From NCBI RefSeq assembly GCF_039521975.1, contig NZ_BAAACZ010000011.1:186001-250000 (forward strand): a stretch of DNA of 64,000 nt. The letters are read 5' to 3'. The notes below the pieces were generated by a model. That model did not search any database and was not told the DNA's origin. It saw only the letters and a list, made by a program, of their open reading frames with translations. Numbering within the stretch: position 1 is the first letter of the stretch; every line of letters starts with the position of its first letter. Both the position numbers and the translations under genes were made by a program. Shown one piece after another: positions 52,735-61,908 of this stretch. This DNA comes from Alkalibacillus silvisoli (GTDB lineage Bacteria; Bacillota; Bacilli; Bacillales; Alkalibacillaceae).

Positions 52735-52983
52735 TTATTGACCACTCTTGTTTTTACCTTTTTTGTTTTTTCTTTCTGGAATTGGATCAAATCCACCTTC
52801 ATGAAATGGGTGACACTTTAATATCCGCCTAATCGATAAATAAACCCCTTTAATCACTCCAAACCGTTCAAATGCCATTAAACTATAATGTGAACAAGTA
52901 GGATGAAATCGACATGTAGGCCCTAATAGGGGTGATATGAAGTTTTGATATAATTTAATTGGCCAAACAAATAAATATCGCAT
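52735..52983 (-). CDS. yidD: Membrane protein insertion efficiency factor YidD
   Basis: 82 residues. YQNFISPLLGPTCRFHPTCS then YSLMAFERFG and KCHPFHEGGFDPIP are diagnostic. Amphipathic membrane-associated helper of YidC-type insertion. Twelve bases after folE2 on the same strand; SD GAGCGG is weak before ATG 52983. Basic C-terminal tail. Confidence 0.95.
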   Translation of the reverse strand: MRYLFVWPIKLYQNFISPLLGPTCRFHPTCSHYSLMAFERFGVIKGVYLSIRRILKCHPFHEGGFDPIPERKNKKGKNKSGQ

Positions 52984-52995
52984 GATCCGCTCACT

Positions 52996-53913
52996 CTATT
53001 CAGTCCGTTTATCATAAGTTATTGAAGCAATGGCATCGTGTAAGTGAATCGACTCTTCATTTAAACATTTAACTGAGAATTGAACAATTTCATCAATTTC
53101 ATATAAATCACAAGAGACTAGCCTAACCATATCCTCAACAAATCGAGGGTTCTCATAGGCTTGTTCTGTTACCATCTTTTCATCTGGACGTTTTAGCACC
53201 GGATGAATGCGAGCACTTGCGTTCGATTCAGCAGCTTCTAACAAAAGAAACTTCCAATCATGCTGTTCTTCATTAAAATCTTCACTCAAAGTAACTTCCA
53301 TTTCAATATTTCCACGCTGATTATGTGCACTATATTCACTAATTTCCTTTGAACAAGGGCATAGTGTTGTAATTTTCCCCGTTAAACCAACCTTTATATC
53401 ATAGCCTTGTTCTTGGTCATAATGAACTTTAATCCACGCATCAGCATAGTTTAAGCCAGCTTTTTCTGAATACGGTGCTTTACGTTCAAAAAACCATGGA
53501 AATGATACAGTCATCTCAGCATCATTTTGTTCTAAACGTTCACGTAAATGATATACAAATGATTTTAACGTTTTTAAATCTAATACGAATCCATCTTCAT
53601 AATAACTTTGCAGCTGCTCTGTAAAACGGCTCATATTAGTTCCTTTTGAACCTTGCGAAATAGAAGATGCGAAGTAAAATGTGCCAACACTTGTCTGAGT
53701 TTCTGGCGTTAAGGAACTATTGATCACAACTGGGTGTTTCACATTTGAAATTCCAACTACGTCAAGTTCAAATAAAAAGTCTTTCTTTGTATTTTGTAAA
53801 TCCTTCATTTTACTTTTTTCCATCGGCTTATGTTTAGGTCCAGGTTCCACAGAGCCGAATAATTTATGACGTTCTTGTTTATTAGGTAGCTGTTTTTTTG
53901 CTGTTTCGTGCAT
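52996..53913 (-). CDS. folE2: GTP cyclohydrolase I type IB, FolE2
   Basis: 305 residues. LTGKITTLCPCSKEIS contains the metal-binding Cys and SAHNQRG the catalytic His region of FolE2; SNASARIHPVLKRPDEK follows. Makes 7,8-dihydroneopterin triphosphate from GTP for folate or queuosine without strict need for zinc. Start ATG 53913 (SD AAAGGAG); upstream open frame overlaps the capA-like gene's tail only by chance. FolE2 genes are often Zur-controlled, but I saw no Zur box. Confidence 0.94.
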   Translation of the reverse strand: MHETAKKQLPNKQERHKLFGSVEPGPKHKPMEKSKMKDLQNTKKDFLFELDVVGISNVKHPVVINSSLTPETQTSVGTFYFASSISQGSKGTNMSRFTEQLQSYYEDGFVLDLKTLKSFVYHLRERLEQNDAEMTVSFPWFFERKAPYSEKAGLNYADAWIKVHYDQEQGYDIKVGLTGKITTLCPCSKEISEYSAHNQRGNIEMEVTLSEDFNEEQHDWKFLLLEAAESNASARIHPVLKRPDEKMVTEQAYENPRFVEDMVRLVSCDLYEIDEIVQFSVKCLNEESIHLHDAIASITYDKRTE

Positions 53914-54001
53914 ATCAAAGACTCCTTTCAAATCTAAAGAAAAGAACATAACTACATTTAAATTATACATGATTATATTAGAGCTATTCAATTTTTTAAA
54001 C

Positions 54002-55189
54002 TTAATCAAAATAAGGTACAATTTTAACATCTGAAGAAAAGCTTTTAATATGGTCAACTGTATCATCAAATAACTTTTCCGCCTCATCTAAGTCAAATTC
54101 ATCTGCTTCTATAAGTGGCATAACTTGAAGGTCAATTAAGACATCTTCATGATCCTCATAATAGTTATAAGTAGGCATAACCTTCGCATTAACTACATCA
54201 TAAGAAATCGTTTCTTTAGTAATTTCTTTCGTTAATTCAACCTGTGAAATAGCACCTATTTTACGCTCAAGCCCTCTTTGACCTGATAAAAAGTTACCTA
54301 ATGAATAAATGACAAACTGGTTTTGATCATTGAAAGAAAACCAATCAATCGGCTGCAAAACATGGGGGTGGTGACCGAGAATGACATCTGCCCCTTCACT
54401 TGTTAGTAATTCAGTTAAATGGATCTGTTCATCATTAGGAAGTGGCTGATACTCTTGTCCAAAATGCATACTTACTATTACAAAATCAGTTTCTTCTTGC
54501 ATGTTGTGTATATCTTCAATTATTCTTTGTTCATCAATTAAATTTACTAAATAATCTTTACCATCTGGAATAGGAATACCATTTGTTCCATACGTATAAG
54601 CTAAAAACCCAACAGAAATGCCGTTTTTATTTATAACACGCTTTGTTTGTTGGTCTTGATCACTTTGATAACCACCTACATAATCAATACCGATATCGTT
54701 TAAATAATTCGTCGCATTCATAACCGCTTCTTCACCGCGGTCAAGTGTATGGTTGTTAGCAATTGAAACAATATCAACCCCAGCATATTTTAATGCATCG
54801 CCAACCTCAAAAGGTGAATTAAATGTTGGATAGCCAGATAACCCTATTTCTTCACCACCAAGTATTGTTTCTTGGTTCGCAAATATAAGGTCTCCACCTT
54901 CTAAATAAGGCTTAATGGGTTCAAGCATGGATTTAAAATCAAACCCATCATCAGTATGAGCACCATCATAAACACGGTCATGAATTAAAATATCTCCAAC
55001 AGCATTTAATGTTAAACTGGTATTAACAGTACGCTCATCAACCACTGAATGTGCTATTTCCTGATGTGAGCTAACTTTTACACTACTGCGGTCAGTTTCA
55101 TTTACAGGGTTGATCATAGCCATAATAAGAACAAAGAGGCTAATGATACTTATTCCAGATAATACGGCTATTTTTCTCAAAAGAATCAC
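54002..55189 (-). CDS. CapA/PgsA-family metallophosphoesterase-like exported protein
   Basis: 395 residues. N-terminal membrane anchor (~5-26), then CapA domain: NAVGDILIHDRVY, FANQETILGGEE, ANNHTLDRGEEA, SMHFGQEYQPLPN and ILGHHPHVLQPI with metal ligands. Relatives take part in poly-gamma-glutamate synthesis or cell-envelope work, but no pgsB/pgsC genes are nearby, so its job here is open. Lies 16 bases after plsY on the same strand. Confidence 0.88.
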   Translation of the reverse strand: MILLRKIAVLSGISIISLFVLIMAMINPVNETDRSSVKVSSHQEIAHSVVDERTVNTSLTLNAVGDILIHDRVYDGAHTDDGFDFKSMLEPIKPYLEGGDLIFANQETILGGEEIGLSGYPTFNSPFEVGDALKYAGVDIVSIANNHTLDRGEEAVMNATNYLNDIGIDYVGGYQSDQDQQTKRVINKNGISVGFLAYTYGTNGIPIPDGKDYLVNLIDEQRIIEDIHNMQEETDFVIVSMHFGQEYQPLPNDEQIHLTELLTSEGADVILGHHPHVLQPIDWFSFNDQNQFVIYSLGNFLSGQRGLERKIGAISQVELTKEITKETISYDVVNAKVMPTYNYYEDHEDVLIDLQVMPLIEADEFDLDEAEKLFDDTVDHIKSFSSDVKIVPYFD

Positions 55190-55205
55190 CCTTAATTACG
55201 ACTCG

Positions 55206-55787
55206 TTAAAACCACGTTATTTTAGGTTCTGTTTTATTTTTAATGCGCTTAATATTGTCGGTATGTCGGTATATGACAAATGAAGCTAAAAATACAGTAA
55301 CAATAATTAACCCTAAATCTTGCATGATTAAAGAAGTGATCACGGCTGTCACACCAGTTAAAATGGATGCTAACGACACGTATTTAAAAAGCTTTAAAAA
55401 CACAAAGAATGAAATAACTAAAATAATAAATAATAGCGGACTAACACCAAGTAATACTCCACCTGATGTCGCAACAGCTTTTCCACCTTTAAACTTCGCA
55501 AAAATAGGATAAATATGACCAATTACTGCAAATGCACCTACAATTAAAGGCTCTAAGTTAGATGCCAATACTATGACAATTAAAACAGGGATTGTACCTT
55601 TTAATATATCTAAAACTGTTACAACTAATCCTGCTTTAACACCTAAAACACGAAAAGTATTGGTAGCACCTAAGTTTCCACTCCCATGCTCTCTAACATC
55701 AATCTTATAAAATAACTTGCCTATAATTAAAGCACTAGGAATAGAGCCTATTAAATAAGCGATTATTGCATAAGTTACATATTCCAT
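55206..55787 (-). CDS. plsY: Acyl-phosphate glycerol-3-phosphate acyltransferase PlsY
   Basis: 193 residues, seven membrane segments. The three conserved PlsY motifs are present: GSIPSALIIGK, VREHGSGNLGATNTFR and FAKFKGGKAVATSGG. Makes lysophosphatidic acid from acyl phosphate. SD AAGGAGAA before ATG 55787. Divergent from yneT. Confidence 0.96.
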   Translation of the reverse strand: MEYVTYAIIAYLIGSIPSALIIGKLFYKIDVREHGSGNLGATNTFRVLGVKAGLVVTVLDILKGTIPVLIVIVLASNLEPLIVGAFAVIGHIYPIFAKFKGGKAVATSGGVLLGVSPLLFIILVISFFVFLKLFKYVSLASILTGVTAVITSLIMQDLGLIIVTVFLASFVIYRHTDNIKRIKNKTEPKITWF

Positions 55788-55887
55788 ATGATTCTCCTTT
55801 TCTAAGACTTTGAATATACCTTATTTTATCAAATGTATCATGAATAAAGAAGTTAATATTAAAGATCAAGAGAAAATCATTAATATA

Positions 55888-55925
55888 ATAGCGTCAAAGT
55901 TGAGAAATCGCTATAAAAACGCTAT
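55888..55925. repeat. Inverted repeat in the plsY/yneT intergenic region
   Basis: ATAGCGT (55888-55894) and ACGCTAT (55919-55925) are exact inverted copies; a third partial copy CGCTAT lies at 55909-55914. Possibly an operator for plsY or yneT. Confidence 0.35.
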
Positions 55926-55965
55926 CCTAATAATTATCAAAAACATTTAAAATAGGAGAGATGAC

Positions 55966-56373
55966 ATGCAAAACCCTTCTAAAGAAACAATGAAAGACAT
56001 TTTAGTGAACTCTAAAACAATCGCTGTTGTTGGACTTTCAGATAAAGAGAGTCGTACATCCTATCAAATAGCTAAAGCAATGCAGGAGAAAGGTTACAAA
56101 ATTATCCCTGTCAACCCAACAGTTGATGAAGTATTAGGTGAAAAAAGTTATCCATCTTTAGCTGAAATTGAAGAGAACATTGATATTATTAATGTTTTCA
56201 GACGTTCTGAACATTTAGTTGAAGTTGCTGAAGATGCTTTAAAAACTAATTGTAAAGTATTTTGGGCTCAACAAGGAATCGTTAATGAAAAAGCAAATGA
56301 GCTGTTGAAAGAAAATCAATTCACAGTCATAATGGATTCATGCATTAAAGTCGTACATGCTGTAACAGTCTAA
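55966..56373 (+). CDS. yneT: CoA-binding protein YneT
   Basis: 135 residues. Rossmann-like CoA_binding_2 fold: TIAVVGLSDKESRTSYQIAK, GYKIIPVNPTVDEVLGEKSY and FWAQQGIVNEKA. Binds CoA in structural homologues; function in the cell unknown. SD AGGAGAG before ATG 55966. Keeps the plsY-yneT-parE-parC order. Confidence 0.93.
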   Translation: MQNPSKETMKDILVNSKTIAVVGLSDKESRTSYQIAKAMQEKGYKIIPVNPTVDEVLGEKSYPSLAEIEENIDIINVFRRSEHLVEVAEDALKTNCKVFWAQQGIVNEKANELLKENQFTVIMDSCIKVVHAVTV

Positions 56374-56478
56374 GAAGTCATAATTTGTAGTAAAATCTCT
56401 GCTATTAAGCAGGGATTTCTCATGTCTTAGCGAATGTATATCTCATACGAGGATTTATAGAGAAAGGGGTCTAATATA

Positions 56479-58431
56479 GTGACTCAATCAAAAGAACTTT
56501 ACAACGATGATTCCATACAAGTATTAGAAGGACTAGATGCCGTTCGTAAAAGACCTGGAATGTATATTGGAAGTACTGACCATCGTGGTTTGCATCATTT
56601 AGTCTTTGAAATCGTGGATAACTCAGTAGATGAAGCTTTAGCAGGATACGGACAGTCTATAAAAGTAACGATACATAAAGACAACTCCATATCTGTAAGT
56701 GACGAGGGAAGGGGTATGCCTACTGGAATGCACAAAATGGGTAAGCCAACTCCTGAAATTATTTTCACTATTTTACACGCAGGTGGTAAGTTTGGCCAAG
56801 GTGGTTATAAAACGAGTGGTGGCCTTCATGGTGTAGGTGCATCAGTTGTAAATGCTCTATCTGAATGGTTAAAAGTAACAATCTATCGTGATGGTAAAAA
56901 GCATGAATTAAAGTTTGAAGATGGCGGAAAGCCTGTAACAGACCTACAAGTAATTGGTAATACACGCAAATCTGGTACAACCATACACTTCAAACCAGAT
57001 GAATCCATGTTCACAACAACACAATTTCAATTTGATACATTATCAGAACGTTTAAGAGAAGCAGCCTTTTTATTAAAAGGTATTGAATTTGTCTTAAAGG
57101 ACGAGCGTGAAGATACAGAAGAAAAGTATATATACCCAGATGGACTAGAATCGTTTGTCGACTATTTAAACGAAGAGAAGGATGCTTTACATTCTGTTGT
57201 ATCATTAGAAGGTGAAGTGAAGGAAATTGAAGTTGATTTCGCCATGCAATTTAATGATGGCTATTCTGAGAACATCTTATCTTTTGTTAACAATGTTCGT
57301 ACAAGAGACGGTGGTACACATGAATCTGGTGCGAAAACAGCAATTACTCGCGCATTTAACGAATATGCCAGAAAGATGCAATTTCTAAAGGAAAAAGATA
57401 AAAATCTAGACGGAAATGATATTCGTGAAGGTTTAACAGCCATTGTTTCAACGCGTATACCTGAACAACTTTTACAATTTGAAGGCCAAACGAAAAGTAA
57501 ATTAGGTACACCTGAAGCTAGAAGTGCTGTCGATAGCATCATTGCTGAGAAGCTAACTTATTTTCTTGAGGAAAACCCTGATACATCAAAGATGCTAATT
57601 AAAAAAGCAGTTAAAGCACGTGATGCAAGAGAAGCTGCCAGGAAAGCTAGAGAAGATGCCCGAAATGGTAAAAAGCGTAAACGCAGAGATGCTTTATTGA
57701 GCGGAAAACTAACGCCGGCACAGTCTAAAAACGCCTCAAAAAATGAACTGTTTTTAGTTGAGGGTGATTCAGCAGGTGGTTCAGCAAAACAAGGGCGAGA
57801 TCGACGTTTTCAAGCTGTACTCCCTTTACGTGGTAAAGTCATTAATACAGAAAAAGCAAAAATTGACGATATATTTAAGAACGAAGAAATCGCAACTATT
57901 ATTCATACAATTAACGCTGGTGTAGGGTCAGACTTTAATATTGAAGACTCACAATATGATAAAGTCATCATTATGACAGACGCCGATACAGACGGTGCTC
58001 ACATTCAAGTCTTGTTGTTAACATTCTTCTATCGTTATATGAAACCATTAATCGAACAAGGTAAAATATATATTGCCTTACCTCCATTGTTTAAAGTCTC
58101 TAAAGGAAAAGGCAAAAACGCTAAAGAATCCTATGCCTGGGATGAAGATGGGATGGACCGCTTATTAAAAGAATTCAAAAGCGGCTATACCATTCAGCGT
58201 TACAAAGGTTTAGGTGAGATGAATGCTGATCAATTATGGGAAACAACGATGAATCCAGAGTCACGCACGTTAATTAGAGTGACAATAGATGATGTAGCAC
58301 GAGCTGAAAGACGTGTTGCAACGTTAATGGGCGATAAAGTTGAGCCAAGACGTAAATGGATCGAATCAAACGTTGCATTTGGTATGGAAGATGACGATAC
58401 AATATTAGACAATGATAGATTGCTTAGCTAG
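56479..58431 (+). CDS. parE: DNA topoisomerase IV subunit B
   Basis: 650 residues. GHKL ATPase (EIVDNSVDEALAG, GRGMPTGMH, GGLHGVGASVVNAL), transducer, TOPRIM with FLVEGDSAGGSAKQGRDR and DADTDGAHI. Starts at GTG 56479 (SD AAAGGGG). Assigned ParE rather than GyrB from its pairing with yneT and parC away from the replication origin. Decatenates daughter chromosomes with ParC. Confidence 0.96.
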   Translation: MTQSKELYNDDSIQVLEGLDAVRKRPGMYIGSTDHRGLHHLVFEIVDNSVDEALAGYGQSIKVTIHKDNSISVSDEGRGMPTGMHKMGKPTPEIIFTILHAGGKFGQGGYKTSGGLHGVGASVVNALSEWLKVTIYRDGKKHELKFEDGGKPVTDLQVIGNTRKSGTTIHFKPDESMFTTTQFQFDTLSERLREAAFLLKGIEFVLKDEREDTEEKYIYPDGLESFVDYLNEEKDALHSVVSLEGEVKEIEVDFAMQFNDGYSENILSFVNNVRTRDGGTHESGAKTAITRAFNEYARKMQFLKEKDKNLDGNDIREGLTAIVSTRIPEQLLQFEGQTKSKLGTPEARSAVDSIIAEKLTYFLEENPDTSKMLIKKAVKARDAREAARKAREDARNGKKRKRRDALLSGKLTPAQSKNASKNELFLVEGDSAGGSAKQGRDRRFQAVLPLRGKVINTEKAKIDDIFKNEEIATIIHTINAGVGSDFNIEDSQYDKVIIMTDADTDGAHIQVLLLTFFYRYMKPLIEQGKIYIALPPLFKVSKGKGKNAKESYAWDEDGMDRLLKEFKSGYTIQRYKGLGEMNADQLWETTMNPESRTLIRVTIDDVARAERRVATLMGDKVEPRRKWIESNVAFGMEDDDTILDNDRLLS

Positions 58432-58437
58432 GAGTGA

Positions 58438-60897
58438 ATGGATTTGGCTGAACAAGCAAAGTATTTAGATTTACCATTAGAAGAAGTAATTGGTGACCGG
58501 TTTGGTCGCTATAGTAAATATATTATTCAAGACCGTGCCTTACCAGATGTAAGAGACGGTTTAAAACCGGTACAAAGACGGATCCTTTATGCAATGCATC
58601 AAGAAAAGAATACACATGATAAACCGTTTCGTAAATCGGCTAAAACGGTCGGTACTGTAATTGGAAACTACCATCCACACGGGGATTCATCTGTTTATGA
58701 AGCACTAGTTAGAATGAGTCAAATGTGGAAAGTTAAAGAAGAGCTTGTTGAGATGCATGGTAATAATGGTAGTATTGATGGTGACCCGCCGGCAGCGATG
58801 CGTTATACAGAAGCACGACTTTCAGGAATAGCATCAGAACTCTTACAAGACATTGATAAAGACACAGTCGATTTTATTCCAAATTTTGATGATACGGATT
58901 ATGAGCCCATCGTATTACCAGCTAAATTCCCTAACCTTCTAGTCAATGGTTCAACAGGTATTTCATCTGGTTATGCAACGGACATACCACCACACAATTT
59001 AAAAGAAGTAATCAACGCTGTTGTATATAAAATTGAACATCCAAATGCTTCGATTGATCAACTGATGAAGAAACTACCTGGACCAGACTTTCCAACTGGT
59101 GGAATTATTCAAGGTGAAGACGGTATTCGAAAGGCCTATGAAACCGGGAAAGGGAAAGTTGTTGTGCGCGGTTTAGCAACAATTGAACCATTACGTGGTG
59201 GTAAAGAACAAATAATCATCACTGAGTTACCTTATGATGTTAACAAAGCAAACCTGGTTAAAAAAATGGATGAACTCCGTTTAGAACGAAAGGTTGAAGG
59301 TATTGCTGAGGTTCGTGATGAAACAGATCGAACTGGTTTAAGAATTGTAATCGAGTTAAAGAAAGATGTCGACAGTCAAGGTGTATTAAATTACTTGTAC
59401 AAAAATACCGACTTACAAGTATCGTTTCATTTCAACATGGTAGCTATTTCAAATAAAACTCCTACTGTCATGACTCTAACAGGTATTTTAGATGCTTACA
59501 TTGAACATCAACGTGAAGTCATCAAGAGGCAATCAGAACACGACCTAAAAAAGGCTAAGAACCGTGCTCATATCGTTGAAGGGTTAATTTATGCTGTATC
59601 GATTCTAGATGATGTGATTGCTACAATTAGAAGTGCTAAAGATAAGAAGGACGCTAAAGTAAAGCTTCAAGAACAATATGAATTTACCGAAGCACAAGCT
59701 GAGGCAATCGTTATGCTCCAGTTATATCGTCTAACGAATACTGATGTAACTGAATTACAAAAAGAAGCAGAACAACTACGAGAGAGAATCGCCTATTTAG
59801 AAGAAATTCTAGGAAATGAAAGCAAATTATTAAACGTTATAAAAAACGACTTGAAACGTGTTAAAAAGACTTATAAGAGTGAGCGTTTAACAAGAATTGA
59901 ATCAGAAGTAGAAGATCTAAAGATTAACCTTGAAGTGATGATTCCTTCAGAAGATGTTGTCGTATCCGTAACTAAAGATGGCTATGTTAAACGAACAAGC
60001 CTAAGGTCATATATTGCTTCTAACATCGAAGACCTCCAAATGAAGGATGAGGATTATATATTGAGTTTATATGAGGTCAACACCACCGATACATTACTTC
60101 TCTTTACAAATAAAGGTAACTATCTTTACATACCAATCCACGAATTACCTGATATTAAATGGAAGGATATGGGACAGCATATAGCGAGCATCATTTCAAT
60201 TGGACAAGACGAAAGGATTATTAAAGCTATACCAATACGTAAATTTCAAGATGACCAATATATATTAGCTTTAACAAAAAACGGTATGATTAAAAAATCA
60301 GTTTTAGCTGATTTTAAAGTGCAAAGATATAACCGACCAATTGTAGGCATGAAGCTTAAAGGTGAAGATGAAGTTATTAATGTTCATTTAACAGATGGAC
60401 ATCAAGAGGTCTTCTTAGCATCGAATACAGGTTATGGACTTTGGTATCATGAAGCTGAAGTAAAGCTAGTTGGTGTTAAAACTGCTGGAGTTAAGTCTAT
60501 GACCTTAAAGGAAGAAGAGCTCATTGTAAACGGAGAAATTTTTCCTGAGTTAACAAACCCTAATTTATTTATCGTGACACAACGCGGGGCATGTAAGAGA
60601 ATGAATATTTCTCAGTTTGAACAAGGTACTAGAGCAAAACGAGGACTAGTTATGTTAAAAGAATTAAAAAGACAACCTCACAGAATTGTAGGGTTCCATG
60701 TTGTTAATGAAGATAAAACAGTAGTTCTACAAACTGAAAATAGTGAAACACATTCTATGCTACCAATTGAATTTAAAGAACAAACGCGTCAAAACAACGG
60801 ATCTTTTGTAGTAGATGCGGATCATCAAGGACAAGTAACAGAAACATATGTAGAAGCACAATATGAGAAGTGGTTTGGTGAAGAAACTGAATCTTAG
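58438..60897 (+). CDS. parC: DNA topoisomerase IV subunit A
   Basis: 819 residues. Catalytic Tyr in AMRYTEARLS near 120; quinolone-resistance region NYHPHGDSSVYEALV with the wild-type Ser and Glu; C-terminal beta-pinwheel. The ATG at 58438 is 3 bases from AGGAG, while TTG 58444 is at 9; either may be used. Six bases after parE. Confidence 0.96.
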   Translation: MDLAEQAKYLDLPLEEVIGDRFGRYSKYIIQDRALPDVRDGLKPVQRRILYAMHQEKNTHDKPFRKSAKTVGTVIGNYHPHGDSSVYEALVRMSQMWKVKEELVEMHGNNGSIDGDPPAAMRYTEARLSGIASELLQDIDKDTVDFIPNFDDTDYEPIVLPAKFPNLLVNGSTGISSGYATDIPPHNLKEVINAVVYKIEHPNASIDQLMKKLPGPDFPTGGIIQGEDGIRKAYETGKGKVVVRGLATIEPLRGGKEQIIITELPYDVNKANLVKKMDELRLERKVEGIAEVRDETDRTGLRIVIELKKDVDSQGVLNYLYKNTDLQVSFHFNMVAISNKTPTVMTLTGILDAYIEHQREVIKRQSEHDLKKAKNRAHIVEGLIYAVSILDDVIATIRSAKDKKDAKVKLQEQYEFTEAQAEAIVMLQLYRLTNTDVTELQKEAEQLRERIAYLEEILGNESKLLNVIKNDLKRVKKTYKSERLTRIESEVEDLKINLEVMIPSEDVVVSVTKDGYVKRTSLRSYIASNIEDLQMKDEDYILSLYEVNTTDTLLLFTNKGNYLYIPIHELPDIKWKDMGQHIASIISIGQDERIIKAIPIRKFQDDQYILALTKNGMIKKSVLADFKVQRYNRPIVGMKLKGEDEVINVHLTDGHQEVFLASNTGYGLWYHEAEVKLVGVKTAGVKSMTLKEEELIVNGEIFPELTNPNLFIVTQRGACKRMNISQFEQGTRAKRGLVMLKELKRQPHRIVGFHVVNEDKTVVLQTENSETHSMLPIEFKEQTRQNNGSFVVDADHQGQVTETYVEAQYEKWFGEETES

Positions 60898-60934
60898 ACC
60901 ATGAAGAATCTTTGACAAAATTAGTTATAATAAT

Positions 60935-60979
60935 AAAAATCCGAACGAATTCATTAATGATGAATCGTTCGGATTTTTT
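60935..60979 (+). terminator. Terminator after parC, CCGAAC-hairpin type
   Basis: AAAAATCCGAACGA and TCGTTCGGATTTTTT arms, same arm sequence as the hairpins at 8606-8652 and 24460-24496. Confidence 0.85.
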
Positions 60980-61180
60980 GCTTTAATATAGAGGATGAAA
61001 CGGTGTTTTTGATCGCTTACGGTGGACGATTTAACCCAAATGAACTTCTACTAAAGAAAGTTTAACTTGCCAATTAATCAAGGTTACACTTTGCCAAAAG
61101 CTCATTTTTTTACATAATGATTAACCCACTTTAAATAAATTCAGAAAATTTATTTGCTAGTTTTCTAAATTGTGATAAAA
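60980..61180. other. Intergenic spacer before the tetR-type gene
   Basis: About 200 bases with no gene. Near its end TTGCTA (-35) and TAAAAT (-10, 16-base spacer, about 61176-61181) are a plausible promoter for the regulator. Confidence 0.45.
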
Positions 61181-61203
61181 TATTGACAAAAGGTAGGAGT
61201 GAT

Positions 61204-61815
61204 ATGTCACATTTAAAGGAAAAAATTATTCAATCATCTTTAGTTCTTTTCTCTGAAAAGGGCTTCCACGGTGTATCAGTAAAAGATATTGTTGAGTATT
61301 GTGATACATCAAAAGGTGGGTTTTATCACTATTTCAATTCCAAAGACGAACTTCTTTATGTCATTCACGATTTGTTTATATCATATGTGTTAAATGAAGC
61401 GAATCGAGCGAAAAAACGTCACAAACGCCCCATGTATCAACTCCATGAGATTCTCTATTCTTTCGTTAGAGTATTTGATTTATACAATGACCATATATCA
61501 GTTTTTTATCAAGAAAACAAATACTTAAAAGCTCATTTTGAAGAAAAGATTAAATTTAAACGTGATCAATTTAAACAAATCGTCATTCAAATCATTGAGG
61601 AGGGACAAAAACAAGGTGAAATTCGTCAAGAGTTGCCAACCATCATAACCAGTATGTCAATTCTTGGGATGGTGAACTGGACTTATAAGTGGTATAAACG
61701 AGAAGGTGAGCTTTCGATTGACGACATTGCAGAAGTCTATATTGACATTTTGTTTAAAGGTGTCTTAACAGACGAAGCGACCCAAGAGTATCATCAGTCA
61801 ACTTTGCACAATTAA
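61204..61815 (+). CDS. TetR-family regulator, FadR-like
   Basis: 203 residues. N-terminal HTH: LFSEKGFHGVSVKDIVEYCD, TSKGGFYHYFNSKDELL; the C-terminal half (YQENKYLKAHFEEKIKFKRD) is a ligand-binding helix bundle. I start at ATG 61204 (SD AGGAGTG); the frame upstream is open but includes the promoter. It precedes an acyl-CoA dehydrogenase and an acyl-CoA synthetase, so a fatty-acid degradation repressor sensing acyl-CoA is likely. A matching palindrome lies before the dehydrogenase. Confidence 0.9.
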   Translation: MSHLKEKIIQSSLVLFSEKGFHGVSVKDIVEYCDTSKGGFYHYFNSKDELLYVIHDLFISYVLNEANRAKKRHKRPMYQLHEILYSFVRVFDLYNDHISVFYQENKYLKAHFEEKIKFKRDQFKQIVIQIIEEGQKQGEIRQELPTIITSMSILGMVNWTYKWYKREGELSIDDIAEVYIDILFKGVLTDEATQEYHQSTLHN

Positions 61816-61867
61816 ATAGTTTATTGTTAAATGCTTTAGTTAAAAGCTTTTTTATTTACTCCAACAC

Positions 61868-61885
61868 AGACCAACCAGTCGGTCT
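61868..61885. promoter_or_regulatory. Probable TetR operator upstream of the acyl-CoA dehydrogenase gene
   Basis: AGACCAACCAGTCGGTCT, an 18-bp imperfect palindrome (AGACCxAC/GTxGGTCT), 23 bases before the start codon. Arms of this type are common for TetR-family sites. Confidence 0.6.
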
Positions 61886-61908
61886 AAATATAAAAGGGGG
61901 AGTTTTAA

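Noticed and set aside
54002..54087. Extended folE2 frame reaching into the capA-like gene
   Set aside because: FolE2 homology and an AAAGGAG SD place the start at 53913; the extension has no SD and is shadow sequence.
56768..56980. Minus-strand open frames within parE, acnA, tkt and others
   Set aside because: They are antisense to well-supported genes, lack SD sites and show no domain.
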